From assembly GCA_035651995.1 (NCBI GenBank), contig DASRER010000046.1, forward strand, positions 28,329-92,328: DNA of 64,000 nt. The letters are read 5' to 3'. Below the pieces are notes generated by a model. The model was not told where the DNA came from, did no database searches, and worked only from the letters and a program-made list of their open reading frames with translations. Below are positions 29,115 to 40,054 of the stretch, piece after piece. Position 1 is the first letter of the stretch, and each line of letters begins with the position of its first letter. Both the position numbers and the translations under genes were made by a program. Origin of the DNA: Terriglobales bacterium (GTDB lineage Bacteria; Acidobacteriota; Terriglobia; Terriglobales; Acidobacteriaceae).

Positions 29115-30170
29115 ATGACTCGCGTATTCGTGGTTATCCTGGCCTTCGCCTCTCTGCTGAGCGCCGCCGACACGCAGAACAAGCCGCCCGCGCCCATCCC
29201 CAACAGGCCTATCACCACCTCCACCCGCATGGACCTCATCCGCGGGCTCCAGTCCGAGTTTGTGTTCCTGAAAGTGCTTTTTCCGATGGGCAAAGAAGGA
29301 CTCAAGCTCCGCGACGGACGCCTCTCGCCCGACGACGTTGGCATTCGCAACCTTATCGCCAACAATGGACTGGCCGGACGCCCCGGCGACCGCGGGCAGA
29401 TCACCAACATCCTCATCCGTGACCGCAGCATCGTCTTTGAACTGAACGGCGGGCCCAAGAAAAAGAAAAAGTGGTATCAGCACCTCGAGGTCGGCGTAGG
29501 CGCCAACACCGTCCCGGTCGCGCCCGACAACAGCGAGATGGCGGTTGGCTCGGTCCTGACCCTTGAGTTCGACAAGTTCGTCCCCGATCTCACCGTGGAA
29601 CAGGCCAAGCGACTGCTCGCGCCCGTCTTCGATTTCACTGCCAGGAGCGCGTCGCAGGTCTTCGTCGAAAGTCTGCCCCCCAAGCTCAAAGACGCTATCG
29701 CCAATCACCACGTCCTGGTCGGCATGAACCGCGAGCTGGTCAACGCCGCCCGCGGCCGTCCTGACCAGAAGGTCCGCGAGCGCGAAGCCGGCGCCGAGTA
29801 CGAGGAGTGGATTTACGGACAGCCGCCGCAGGAAGTCGAATTCGTGCGCTTCACCGGCGACGAGGTCACGCAGGTGAAGACCATGAAGGTCAACGGCGAA
29901 AAAATCCTGCGCACGCAGAAGGAAATTGACGTGGCCACCGCCCTGGCGCAGCATCGCGATGCGCAAGCCACCGAAGGGCAGCCGGGAGGCGCCGCCGACC
30001 TCAGCTCCGATCCCGCGCCCGGCGACAAATCAGCGCCGGCCAAGAAGCCCACGCTGCGCCGTCAGGGCGAGGAAGCTCCGCCTGACAAGACGCCCGACAC
30101 CGTCAGCACTCCTCCACCGCCGCCGCGCCCGCAGGAGCCGCAAGGGCCGCCGCCAAACCCTCCCCGGTAG
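29115..30170 (+). CDS. secreted conserved hypothetical protein, Pro-rich C-terminus
   Basis: 351 residues. Signal peptide about 1-17 (VFVVILAFASLLSAAD). Residues about 30-280 are well ordered, with VGIRNLIANNGLAG, then ANHHVLVGMNRELVNAARGRP followed by EYEEWIYGQPPQEVEFVRF, a pattern that resembles the BamE/SmpA small fold around residues 205-270. The last 70 residues are Pro/Lys-rich and end PPPNPPR. Probably periplasmic or envelope-associated. A TATAAT hexamer lies 26 bases before the ATG. Function unknown. Confidence 0.75.
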   Translation: MTRVFVVILAFASLLSAADTQNKPPAPIPNRPITTSTRMDLIRGLQSEFVFLKVLFPMGKEGLKLRDGRLSPDDVGIRNLIANNGLAGRPGDRGQITNILIRDRSIVFELNGGPKKKKKWYQHLEVGVGANTVPVAPDNSEMAVGSVLTLEFDKFVPDLTVEQAKRLLAPVFDFTARSASQVFVESLPPKLKDAIANHHVLVGMNRELVNAARGRPDQKVREREAGAEYEEWIYGQPPQEVEFVRFTGDEVTQVKTMKVNGEKILRTQKEIDVATALAQHRDAQATEGQPGGAADLSSDPAPGDKSAPAKKPTLRRQGEEAPPDKTPDTVSTPPPPPRPQEPQGPPPNPPR

Positions 30171-30300
30171 AAACGTAGCTGGCTGCGTCTGCCACAACCA
30201 CGGGCCTTCACTAGGTGCCGACCGGGCGCCCCCGCCCGTCGGCGCCCTACCACCGACCGTGTGGACGCGGCCGACCTCGCCCGCGCAGCTGGCGAAGCCA
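30171..30300 (+). repeat. R2 and R3 repeat segment
   Basis: R2-type GTAGAAACGTAGCTGGCTGC follows the stop codon directly, then R3 segments CGGGCGCCCCCGCCCGTCGG and GTGTGGACGCGGCC, both in the plus orientation seen elsewhere left of 40 kb. Confidence 0.7.
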
Positions 30301-30459
30301 GCGCCAAATGAGCAGCCCGCAGCGCAAGCTGTGGGTTTACTGCGTAATTTGTCCGAGCTCGCGAAGCGAGCGGCACACTCGGCGGTCCCAGCTCCCTCGT
30401 GCTGCTTCGTGTCCGTTGTGTTTAACTTTTGATCTCAGGCGTTGCGCTAGAATTGACGT

Positions 30460-32100
30460 GTGAAGATCGCGCTCGGCCAGATCAATCCCACCGTCGGGGA
30501 CTTCGCAGGCAACGCCGGCAAGATCATCGAGTACGCTCATCGCGCCCGCCAGGCCGGCGCAGGCCTCATTCTTTTCCCCGAACTCGCCATTTGCGGCTAC
30601 CCGCCGCGCGACCTGGTCGAAAATCCTTCGTTCATCGCCAGGAACTGGGAGTCGCTGGAGCGCATCGCCCGTGAAACGGCCGGCATCGCCGTGGTCGCCG
30701 GGCTGGTCACCGCTGCCCGGGCCGAGACCGGCAAGCGCGTGATGAACTCCGCCGCGCTCACGCAAAACGGGCAGGTTGCCTTCGTGCAGCACAAGCGCCT
30801 GCTGCCCACCTACGACGTCTTCGACGAGCAGCGCAACTTCGCTCCCGCCGAATCGCAGCAGCTGTTCCCCTTCTGCGGAAACCAGATGGCGCTCACCATC
30901 TGCGAAGACGCATGGAATGACAAGCACTTCTGGAACCGCCGGCTTTACGGCGTCGACCCGGTCGAGGAGCTGATCAAGCAGGGCGGCAACTTTCTGCTCA
31001 ACATCTCCGCCTCGCCCTTCCACGTGGGAAAACGCGAACTCCGCCAGAAGATGCTCGCCACCATCGCCACCAATGACAACGTTCCCGTCCTGATGGTCAA
31101 TCAGGTCGGCGGCAACGACCAGCTCATCTTCGACGGCTCCAGCATGGTCCTTGACCGCGAGGGCAAGGTTATCGCGCAGGCCCGGTCCTTCGAGGAAGAT
31201 CTGGTTTACTTCGACTCGGCCTCGCTCGAAGGCGACATTCATCCGCAGATCGAAGGCGTGGAGGCCAGCGCCTACGCAGCCTTGGTCATGGGCACGCGAG
31301 ATTACGTTTCCAAGTGCTGCTTTCGCCGCGTGATCATCGGCCTCTCCGGCGGCATCGACTCCGCTCTCACCGCCTGCATCGCCGTTGACGCCCTCGGCCC
31401 CGACAACGTCATGGGCGTCAGCATGCCCAGCCCGTACTCCTCGCGCGGCTCGATCGATGACGCCCGTGCGCTCGCCGCCAACCTCGGCATTCGCTTCGAA
31501 GTGCTGCGCATCTCCGAAGGCTTCGACGTGATGCGCAAGACGCTGAAACCCGTTTTTGAAGGCCGCGAGGAAGACGCCACCGAGGAAAACCTGCAGTCAC
31601 GCCTGCGCGGCGTTCTGCTCATGGCGCTCTCCAACAAGTTCGGCGCGCTGGTGCTCTCCACCGGCAACAAGAGCGAACTCGCCGTGGGCTACTGCACCCT
31701 TTACGGCGACATGGTCGGCGGCCTCGCCGTCATCTCCGACGTGCCCAAGACCATGGTCTATCGCCTCAGCCATTACGTGAACTCGCGCCGCCCGGTCATT
31801 CCCAAGTCCACGCTGGAAAAGCCACCCAGCGCGGAGCTGCGCCCCAACCAGAAAGACACCGATACGCTGCCCGAATACGAAGTTCTCGACACCATCCTCG
31901 AAGACTACGTGGAAGACAACAAGAGCGCCGAAGAAATTGCCTCAAGCCGCGGATACGACATCGCTCTTGTCCGCAGGGTCGTCCGCATGATTGCCGCCGC
32001 CGAGTACAAGCGCCAGCAGGCTGCCCCTGGCCTCAAGATCAGCGAGAAGGCCTTCGGCGTCGGCCGCCGCTTCCCAATCGCCGCCCGCACCGAATTTTGA
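30460..32100 (+). CDS. nadE: glutamine-dependent NAD+ synthase
   Basis: 546 residues from GTG. N-terminal nitrilase-type glutaminase (about 1-260): Glu in FPELAICGYPPRD, Lys in HKRLLPTYDVFDE, Cys in LTICEDAWND. C-terminal ATP-pyrophosphatase synthetase domain (about 270-540): IGLSGGIDSALTACI and STGNKSELAVGYCTLYGDM. It amidates deamido-NAD with glutamine as donor. TAGAAT lies six bases before the GTG with no Shine-Dalgarno: probably leaderless. Confidence 0.96.
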   Translation: MKIALGQINPTVGDFAGNAGKIIEYAHRARQAGAGLILFPELAICGYPPRDLVENPSFIARNWESLERIARETAGIAVVAGLVTAARAETGKRVMNSAALTQNGQVAFVQHKRLLPTYDVFDEQRNFAPAESQQLFPFCGNQMALTICEDAWNDKHFWNRRLYGVDPVEELIKQGGNFLLNISASPFHVGKRELRQKMLATIATNDNVPVLMVNQVGGNDQLIFDGSSMVLDREGKVIAQARSFEEDLVYFDSASLEGDIHPQIEGVEASAYAALVMGTRDYVSKCCFRRVIIGLSGGIDSALTACIAVDALGPDNVMGVSMPSPYSSRGSIDDARALAANLGIRFEVLRISEGFDVMRKTLKPVFEGREEDATEENLQSRLRGVLLMALSNKFGALVLSTGNKSELAVGYCTLYGDMVGGLAVISDVPKTMVYRLSHYVNSRRPVIPKSTLEKPPSAELRPNQKDTDTLPEYEVLDTILEDYVEDNKSAEEIASSRGYDIALVRRVVRMIAAAEYKRQQAAPGLKISEKAFGVGRRFPIAARTEF

Positions 32101-32517
32101 GGGGTCATCCTGAGCCAATTGTGAGGGGTCATCCCGAGCGAATTGTGAGGGGTCATCCTGAGCGGAGGACGCGCTCCCGCGCGAGCGGGAGCGCGTCCGC
32201 AGTCGAAGGATCCCTACCCACAACTCAGCCGCGCAGGACAAGCCAGCGCGCTGCATAACTAGTTTTGTAGAGACGTAGCTTGCTGCGTCTCCAAGGCGAG
32301 CGATACCACCCTGCGTGCTCCAATCCCTTGCCCAGCGCCGTTGCTCCCAAAGAGCGGGAGCGCGCAACCGAACCGTTCATGTAGCGCTCACAATCAATTT
32401 CCTTGGTGCCCTTCGTGCTCCCTTCGTGGCCTTTATGGTTGGCTTTTGTTTTTTCAGTTACCCGATTACGAAATTACTCAATTTCCCGATAATTCCTCCG
32501 CCTGCGATAATCAATTC
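32101..32517 (+). repeat. R1 triplet, R2 and R4 repeats between nadE and the DsbA-like gene
   Basis: Immediately after nadE come three GGGGTCATCC units about 23-24 bases apart (GAGCCAATTGTG and GAGCGAATTGTG spacers). The third continues into a full R1 palindrome (GCGCTCCCGCGCGAGCGGGAG) ending GTCGAAGGATCC. R2 follows at 32270 and an R4 tract at 32400-32455. No gene is seen. Confidence 0.8.
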
Positions 32518-33396
32518 ATGAAGCGCGTCCTCATTGCCCTCTTACTGGCCACCGTCACCTTTGCCCAAACCAAATCCGCTCCAAGACCCACTCCGAAACC
32601 CGCCGCGGCCGCCAACTCAGCCCTCCCGACCGAAGCCACGGTGAACTCCTTCATGCGCCAGATGTTCGGCTACGACCCGACGCTCCAGTGGGAAGTCGGT
32701 CCAATCACCATGTCCGAATACGGTCTCCCTCAAGCCGACGTGAAGGTCGCCGGCCAGCAGGGACAGCAGACGCTCCGCCTCTACATCACGCCCGACGGCA
32801 AGCACGCCGTGAACGGTGAAATGATCCCCTTCGGCGCCGATCCCTTTGCCACTGCGCGCGCGCAGCTCGCCGCGGCGAACGGCCCGGCGCGCGGTCCGGC
32901 CGACGCTCCGGTGACCATCGTGGAGTTCAGCGACCTGCAATGCCCGCACTGCAAGTCGGCGCAGCCCATCGTCGACAAGCTGCTGGCGTCGAATCCCAAT
33001 GCGCGCCTGGTGTTCGAGCACTTTCCGCTCCAGGGTCACGACTGGGCGCGTGTCGCCGCTTCGTGGGCCGACTGCATCGGCCGCAGCAACAACGATGCCT
33101 TCTGGAAGTTTGTGCAGGGCGTTTACGACGCGCAGAATGAAATCACCGCCGCCAACGCCAACGAGAAATTCGCCTCCATTGCCGAGGCCGGCGGCGCCGA
33201 TTCCGCCCGCGCCATGACTTGCGCCCAGACGCCGGAAACGCGCGCCCGCGTGGACGCCGCGCTCAAGCTGGGCGAGCAGGTCGGCGTCACCGGCACGCCG
33301 ACGCTGTTCATCAACGGCCGCAAGATCGCCAACGTCGCCGGCGCGCCGTTCGAAACCCTCGACGCCATCACCAAGTTCGCCGCGTCAAGCAAATAG
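32518..33396 (+). CDS. secreted DsbA-family thiol oxidoreductase
   Basis: 292 residues from the ATG reading MKRVLIALLLATVTFAQ (signal peptide about 1-16). An N-terminal domain (about 35-120) with an acidic/aromatic pattern precedes a thioredoxin fold with inserted helical domain (about 125-290): active site CPHC in FSDLQCPHCKSAQ, and the cis-Pro loop GVTGTPTLFINGRKI. Likely oxidises or isomerises disulphides in the periplasm. GATAAT lies six bases before the ATG: probably leaderless. Confidence 0.92.
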   Translation: MKRVLIALLLATVTFAQTKSAPRPTPKPAAAANSALPTEATVNSFMRQMFGYDPTLQWEVGPITMSEYGLPQADVKVAGQQGQQTLRLYITPDGKHAVNGEMIPFGADPFATARAQLAAANGPARGPADAPVTIVEFSDLQCPHCKSAQPIVDKLLASNPNARLVFEHFPLQGHDWARVAASWADCIGRSNNDAFWKFVQGVYDAQNEITAANANEKFASIAEAGGADSARAMTCAQTPETRARVDAALKLGEQVGVTGTPTLFINGRKIANVAGAPFETLDAITKFAASSK

Positions 33397-33501
33397 CGAC
33401 GACGAAGCCGCCTTTGTGCCCTCGTGCCCCTTCGTGCCCCTTTGTGTTCAGCTTTTGCCTTTGCGTTTGACTTGCCAGCGGCCAGCGGCCGGCGACCGTT
33501 G

Positions 33502-35406
33502 TTATCGTCCCATCACGAACGTCGCCGAGCTCTGCGGCCGCGACGCCACGATGTGCGGCGTGATGGTGATGAGCAGCTCGCCGTAGTTTTTCGTGCGCTG
33601 GCTGCTGCTCACCGCAGGTCCCAGCATTGACGTCAGCCCCGGCAGCCCGCGAAGGCTCTTCTGGTCCGACTCGGTCAGCAACCCCGCCAGGATCGCGGTG
33701 TCGCCGTTGGGCACCGTGATCGTGCCCGTGTACTCGCGGTTGGAAATCACCGGAATGCCGTTGATGTTCTGGCCGGTGAGCGCGCGGATCTGCATCTCCA
33801 GCTTCAGCGTCACGTCACGATCGCTCTGGATGATCGGCGTCGCCTTCAGCGTCACGCCAAGGTCTTCGTAGCTGAAGCTGGGAAACGGCGCCTGGAAGCT
33901 GTTGTTCGCCAGCACCTGCGACACCGACGCGGTGTTGAAGATCGGCGAGAACGTCGCGTTCAGGATGGGGAAGCGGCTGCCCACGCGCATCGTCACGGCG
34001 GTGTTGTTGCCGGCGCGCAGCGTCAGGTGCTCGAGGTTGCTCACATTCGACTCGTTGAATGCCGCGCGTATCGTCGCCGGCGGAACGCTCACGCCGAAAA
34101 ACGTGATTCCGCCGCCGAACGTGGCGATCGGGTTCTGGAAGATGGAAGCCTGCTGGTTCTGCAGCTGCGCCAGCAGCGCCTGGATGGCCTGGCTGTTGGC
34201 CTGGTTGATCGCGCCGGTGGCGAACAGCTGGTTGATCAGGTCCTGCAGGTTCGTTCCGCCGGGCAGCGCCAGACCGGTGAGATAGATGAGCTGGAACTGC
34301 AGCGGCAGATCGATCCCAATGTCCTTCAGCGTGCTGTTGCTCACCTCGTAGAACTTTGTGTCGAGCAGCACCTGCGGCGGTCCGCCAACCGCTTCCTGCA
34401 TGAAGCGCGACGCGGCGTCAACCTGCGCCTGCGTGCCGCGCACGGTGACGGCAAAGTTCTGGCTCGAGATCGTGATCTTGCTCAGGTCGAAGATCACGCG
34501 CAGCACGTTGACGTAGTCGTTCAGCTCCTGCGCGCTGTTCAGCCCTTCCACGTAGAAGGTGCGCATCACCGAGCGCTCCATGGCGTTGCGCGTGCCCGCA
34601 TTGTCGGGCAGCACGATGATGGCGCGCTCGGCCAGCGGCACGTAGAACGTGCGCGTCACGCGCTGCGCGGCCGCGGCAGCCGACTCGAAGTCCGCTTCAT
34701 CCACGTTGAAGCGCACCGGGACCGCGGGTGTGGTGTCGTCAAACGTCACGGTCAGCCCGAAGACGCGCCCGATCTCGGTCCACAACCCGCGCGTGTCGCC
34801 GCGGAAGTGGATGCTGCGCACTCCAGCCTGCGGCTTCAGGTCGACTTCGCCCGAGTCTTCCACGCGCAGCAGCGCGGGCGGGCGCGGCGGCGCGCCTGCG
34901 TCCGACGATGCGCGTATTCGTTCGAGCACATAGCTGTTGGCGGGATCGAGCGCGAGCGCGGCCTGGAATTCCGCCATCGCCGGAATCGCGCGCTGCTCGG
35001 CCTCGTACTTGTTGCCGCGGCGGATGTGCTCCAGCACAAGCTGCTGCTTGGCCAGCTCGCGCACGGTGGCAAACTGCGCGCTGCGCGGCGCCAGTTCCGA
35101 CGCGCGCCGGAATTCGGCCAGCGCCTCTTCCGTGCGCGATTCGCGCATCAGCCTGGAGCCGCGCGCAAAGGCCTCGCGCGCGTGCTTCATGTCACCCTTC
35201 GAGACGCCGCAGTCCGAGCCGTTCGCGGCGGTGCAGGGAAGCGGCGTGATGGCGACCTGCGTCTCCGCCGCTGGCGATGGCACAGCGGGCGCGGACGGCG
35301 CAGCCGGCGGCGACGGCGCCAAAGTTGAAGGCGCAGGGACCTGGGCCAGCGCGCAGCTCGCAACCAGCAAGGCAGCAGCCGCGGCGCGCAGCAGCTCGGT
35401 TCGCAT
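33502..35406 (-). CDS. TPR-secretin outer membrane protein
   Basis: 634 residues. Signal region 1-22 with LVASC fitting a lipobox (Cys18), although SCALAQ could also be a type I cleavage site. TPR-like helices at about 75-165 (HAREAFARGSRLMRESR). N1/secretin-N-like domains at about 200-345, then the secretin barrel-forming domain (about 440-625: VSNLEHLTLRAGNNTAV, VGSRFPILNA, LGVTLKATPII, PNGDTAILAGLL). No type II, III or pilus assembly genes are adjacent. TACAAT lies 7 bases before the ATG: probably leaderless. Confidence 0.9.
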   Translation of the reverse strand: MRTELLRAAAAALLVASCALAQVPAPSTLAPSPPAAPSAPAVPSPAAETQVAITPLPCTAANGSDCGVSKGDMKHAREAFARGSRLMRESRTEEALAEFRRASELAPRSAQFATVRELAKQQLVLEHIRRGNKYEAEQRAIPAMAEFQAALALDPANSYVLERIRASSDAGAPPRPPALLRVEDSGEVDLKPQAGVRSIHFRGDTRGLWTEIGRVFGLTVTFDDTTPAVPVRFNVDEADFESAAAAAQRVTRTFYVPLAERAIIVLPDNAGTRNAMERSVMRTFYVEGLNSAQELNDYVNVLRVIFDLSKITISSQNFAVTVRGTQAQVDAASRFMQEAVGGPPQVLLDTKFYEVSNSTLKDIGIDLPLQFQLIYLTGLALPGGTNLQDLINQLFATGAINQANSQAIQALLAQLQNQQASIFQNPIATFGGGITFFGVSVPPATIRAAFNESNVSNLEHLTLRAGNNTAVTMRVGSRFPILNATFSPIFNTASVSQVLANNSFQAPFPSFSYEDLGVTLKATPIIQSDRDVTLKLEMQIRALTGQNINGIPVISNREYTGTITVPNGDTAILAGLLTESDQKSLRGLPGLTSMLGPAVSSSQRTKNYGELLITITPHIVASRPQSSATFVMGR

Positions 35407-35423
35407 CGCGTTAATTGTATCCC

Positions 35424-36146
35424 TCAGCTCGCATTCGCGAGTTCCGCCAGCAGCTCATCGCACGAGCCTACGCACACATCAGGATCGAGTTTCCGCAGCT
35501 CACTTGCAGAGAAGATTCCGGTCGCCACCGCGACCACCGGCGCGCCAACTTCGCGCGCCGCCGCGATGTCCGCAGGCGTATCGCCCACGAAGACCACGCG
35601 CGCGCTCGCTCCGCGCAGCCCGCGCGCCTGCTCCATGCCGTGGCGAAAGATGTCGGCTCGCCGCTCGCGCTGGTCGCTGAAGGCGCCCAGCGTGAAGTAG
35701 TCGCGAATGCCCGCCGCGCGCAGCTTCAGCCAGCCAATCTGCTCCAGGTTTCCCGAGACGACGCCAAGCGTCTTGCCGCGCGAGGTGAGCGCGCGCAGCA
35801 GCTCGCGAATCCCCGAGCAGCACTGCGGACTCATTTCCGCGGCATTGCGCGCGGCTTCCGCGCGCATGCGCTCGAGCGCCGATTCCAGCTTCGCGTCGAA
35901 GTCAGCGTCAGCAATGCCTTGCTTGCGCGCAACCGCGCGCAAGATCCCAAGGTCGGTGTTTCCGTGAACGGGAACACCGTCAATCACCGCGCCAATGTTC
36001 CACGTGGAACGCAGGGCCGAGTGGAAGGCGTTGTAGTGAACGCCATCGCGGCTATTCACCAGCGTGCCGTCTATATCAAATAGAAAAGCGTCGGCGGAGG
36101 GCCACGCGAAGGGAGACGTGGAGCGCTGAGCCAGGGGAACAGTCAT
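35424..36146 (-). CDS. HAD-superfamily hydrolase (phosphoglycolate phosphatase-like)
   Basis: 240 residues. Motif I DAFLFDIDGTLVNSRDGV, cap domain of helices (about 35-110), motif II LGVVSGN, motif III/IV ARVVFVGDTPADIAAAREVG. Closest to Gph/PGP-type phosphatases that act on small phosphorylated metabolites. It lies 17 bases upstream of the secretin ATG on the same strand, but the secretin has its own promoter-like hexamer. Confidence 0.88.
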   Translation of the reverse strand: MTVPLAQRSTSPFAWPSADAFLFDIDGTLVNSRDGVHYNAFHSALRSTWNIGAVIDGVPVHGNTDLGILRAVARKQGIADADFDAKLESALERMRAEAARNAAEMSPQCCSGIRELLRALTSRGKTLGVVSGNLEQIGWLKLRAAGIRDYFTLGAFSDQRERRADIFRHGMEQARGLRGASARVVFVGDTPADIAAAREVGAPVVAVATGIFSASELRKLDPDVCVGSCDELLAELANAS

Positions 36147-36260
36147 CTACGAAGTTTCAAGTTTCCAGTTTTGAGTCACCCGAGCTTGCGTGGCGCGGAC
36201 GCCCTCGTCCGCGGCCTTTGATTCTGCTCTTGCCGACGACCAACGACCGACGACCAACGA

Positions 36261-37058
36261 CTAGCTCTTAATCACCAGCCGCTCAATCTTCGTCGCCCGC
36301 CCCGTCGCCGCGTCGCAATCAATCACCGCCGCGCACAGCCACGGATCGCCTTTCGCCGCCTCCCAGCGCGCCGGCATGCTGGTGCGGAAGCGGTTCAGCA
36401 CCAGGTCTTTTTCCACGCCGATCACCGAGTCGTACGGCCCGGTCATGCCCACATCGGTCTGGTACGCCGTCCCCTTCGGCAAGATGCGCTCATCGGCCGT
36501 CGGGATGTGCGTGTGAGTTCCCAGCACCGCCGTCACGCGCCCGTCCAGGTGCCATCCCATCGCCACTTTTTCCGACGTGGCCTCGGCGTGCATGTCCACC
36601 AGCACCACCTTCGCCTTCACGCCGGCGAGCAGGCGGTCGGCCACGCGAAACGGGTCATCGTTCTGGATCATGAAGACGCGCCCTTGCAGGTTGATTACGG
36701 CAAACGGCACGCCCGCGCGGGTCTTGCCCTCATACAGCCCCCGGCCCGGCGTTCCCTCCGGATAGTTCGCCGGACGCAGCAGCCGCCGCGCGTTGTCCCT
36801 GAAGCTGTCGGCCCCGAGCTGGAAGTACTCCACGATCTCGCGCTTGTCCCACACGTGGTTGCCGCTGGTGAGCGCGTCAAAGCCCATCTCGAACATCTCG
36901 TCGGCAATCTGCGGCGTCACGCCAAAACCGGCGGCGGCGTTCTCCACGTTGGCAATGGCCAGGTCAATCCCGCGCTCTTTCACGAGATGCGGCACATGAT
37001 GATGAACGAGTTGCCGCCCCGCCCGCCCGAAGATGTCGCCCACAAACAGGATCCGCAA
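36261..37058 (-). CDS. YmdB-like metallophosphoesterase (TIGR00282 family)
   Basis: 265 residues from a TTG reading LRILFVGDIFGRAGR; a GGGAG ribosome site lies 6 bases before it and the start then matches the family N-terminus. An upstream ATG would add 16 non-conserved residues. Metal-binding motifs: GDIFGRAGR, NVENAAAG, TSGNHVWDKRE, VDMHAEATSEK and GTHTHIPTADE. Relatives cleave 2',3'-cyclic nucleotides or cAMP. No rny gene (its frequent neighbour) is seen in the window. Confidence 0.88.
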   Translation of the reverse strand: MRILFVGDIFGRAGRQLVHHHVPHLVKERGIDLAIANVENAAAGFGVTPQIADEMFEMGFDALTSGNHVWDKREIVEYFQLGADSFRDNARRLLRPANYPEGTPGRGLYEGKTRAGVPFAVINLQGRVFMIQNDDPFRVADRLLAGVKAKVVLVDMHAEATSEKVAMGWHLDGRVTAVLGTHTHIPTADERILPKGTAYQTDVGMTGPYDSVIGVEKDLVLNRFRTSMPARWEAAKGDPWLCAAVIDCDAATGRATKIERLVIKS

Positions 37059-37730
37059 TCGCCGCTCCCGCAAACGTTTTATCGTAGCAGACCCGAAAGG
37101 CTTCACCGCCGAGGACGCAGAGATCGCAGAGGTCTGCTGCAGGACTTCCTTACCGCGGGTGAACGCGGATGACGCGGATCGCTACACGCCCCCCATCCCG
37201 CAGGGACGGCATTCGTTAGCACGACATGTACCCTCCCCCCGCCCACTTCACTGGAATCATGAAGTTAAGCGTGCGGGTATGTTGCGGGTATGTTCGTTTA
37301 AAGGAGTTACACGCAAAGTATGTTGTTTACTCGACTTAGCGCAAGACGAGTGCGCGGCAACGCGGGCTTCGCGAGCGGGCATGGCGTTTGCGCGAGGGAT
37401 ACTCCTCCGGTGCGGTCCAGCAGAATCATCAGTTTAGCGATGGGGATCCGATCGTGATCCGATGATCTAAAGGAGTTACACGCAAAATCCGCCGGAGAAA
37501 GGAGTTAGCGCGTGAACAGGTTGTCAAAGAGCGTTGATTCGTAGATCAGGCCCGCGCGTCTGGACGCAGCAGGCCTTGCTTCCAGCGTAGCAGCTTTGGT
37601 GGGGAGAATGGGAAGGGAAGGCGAAACTCTATTTCGAGCGTGTAGTTGGAGTTCCGAAGAAAAGGCACGTTGCGGGGCCTTGACAAGATTTTGAAGAACG
37701 TCCGGATTTCTTGCGAGCAGGCTTTCGTTA
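37059..37730. other. non-coding region with AAAGGAGTTACACGCAAA repeats
   Basis: No convincing gene. TAAAGGAGTTACACGCAAA occurs exactly twice (37299-37317 and 37468-37486), and GAAAGGAGTTAGCGCG at 37497 is a decayed third copy. The repeats bracket a stretch with GCGGGTATGTT direct repeats and palindromes such as GATCCGATCGTGATC. The AGGAG core looks like a ribosome site, but no reading frame follows it. Confidence 0.6.
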
Positions 37731-38021
37731 GCCGGGGCTAAAGCCCCGGTTTTATAGCATGGCTATCCGCGGGGCTAAAGCCCCGCGCTTCCACCGAGGA
37801 AAGCGCGGATTTCTTGAGGAGCGGGTGGTTTCATTGTGCCGGGGCTAAAGCCCCAGTTCTATAGCATGGCTATTGGCGGGGCTAAAGCCCCGCGCTTCCA
37901 CCGGGGAAAGCGCGGATTTCTTGAGGAGCGGGTGGTTTCATTGTGCCGGGGCAAAAGCCCCAGTTTCATCAAGAGGGCTGGCACTCGCGGGGCCAAAAGC
38001 CCCGCGCTTCCACCGGGGAAA
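37731..38021. repeat. 107-base tandem repeat, three copies, with GGGGCTAAAGCCCC hairpins
   Basis: Units begin GCCGGGGC(T/A)AAAGCCCC at 37731, 37838 and 37945 (exact 107-base period for the first two steps). Each unit has two hairpins with loop TAAA/AAAA, the second being GCGGGGCTAAAGCCCCGC, and the shared segment GGAAAGCGCGGATTTCTTG. The third copy is diverged and truncated and runs into the groEL terminator. Confidence 0.9.
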
Positions 38022-38022
38022 G

Positions 38023-38054
38023 CAAAAAAAAGCCCCGCGCTTCCGCGCGGGGCT
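38023..38054 (-). terminator. intrinsic terminator of groEL
   Basis: Read on the minus strand, AGCCCCGCGC and GCGCGGGGCT form a perfect 10-base-pair stem with a GGAA loop, followed at once by a run of eight T. It lies 35 bases after the groEL stop. The stem shares its GCGGGGCT core with the neighbouring tandem repeat, which may have arisen from it. Confidence 0.92.
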
Positions 38055-38088
38055 CCTGACATCTGACCACTAACCACTGGCCACTGGT

Positions 38089-39858
<1,770 letters not shown>

Positions 39859-40054
39859 TCAAGTTTCAAAAACCCAGGTTGCGAAGTTTCACAGTTTCAA
39901 GCTTCAGAACCGGGCGCGACTGGCTTTCCCTGGTGTCCTGCGTGCCCTTCGTGCCCCCTGTGTTCAGCTTCTGACGTTGCCTTCGTGTTCCTTCGTGCCC
40001 TTCGTGTTTCAGCTGTTTGACTTCGCTCGAAACTCGAAACTTGAAGCGCGAAAC

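Noticed and set aside
37731..38021. CRISPR array
   Set aside because: The units are 107 bases long, nearly identical throughout, without short repeat / unique spacer structure, and no cas gene is present.
37836..38066. 76-codon plus-strand frame in the hairpin repeats
   Set aside because: It encodes only the tandem repeat and has no ribosome site or start context.
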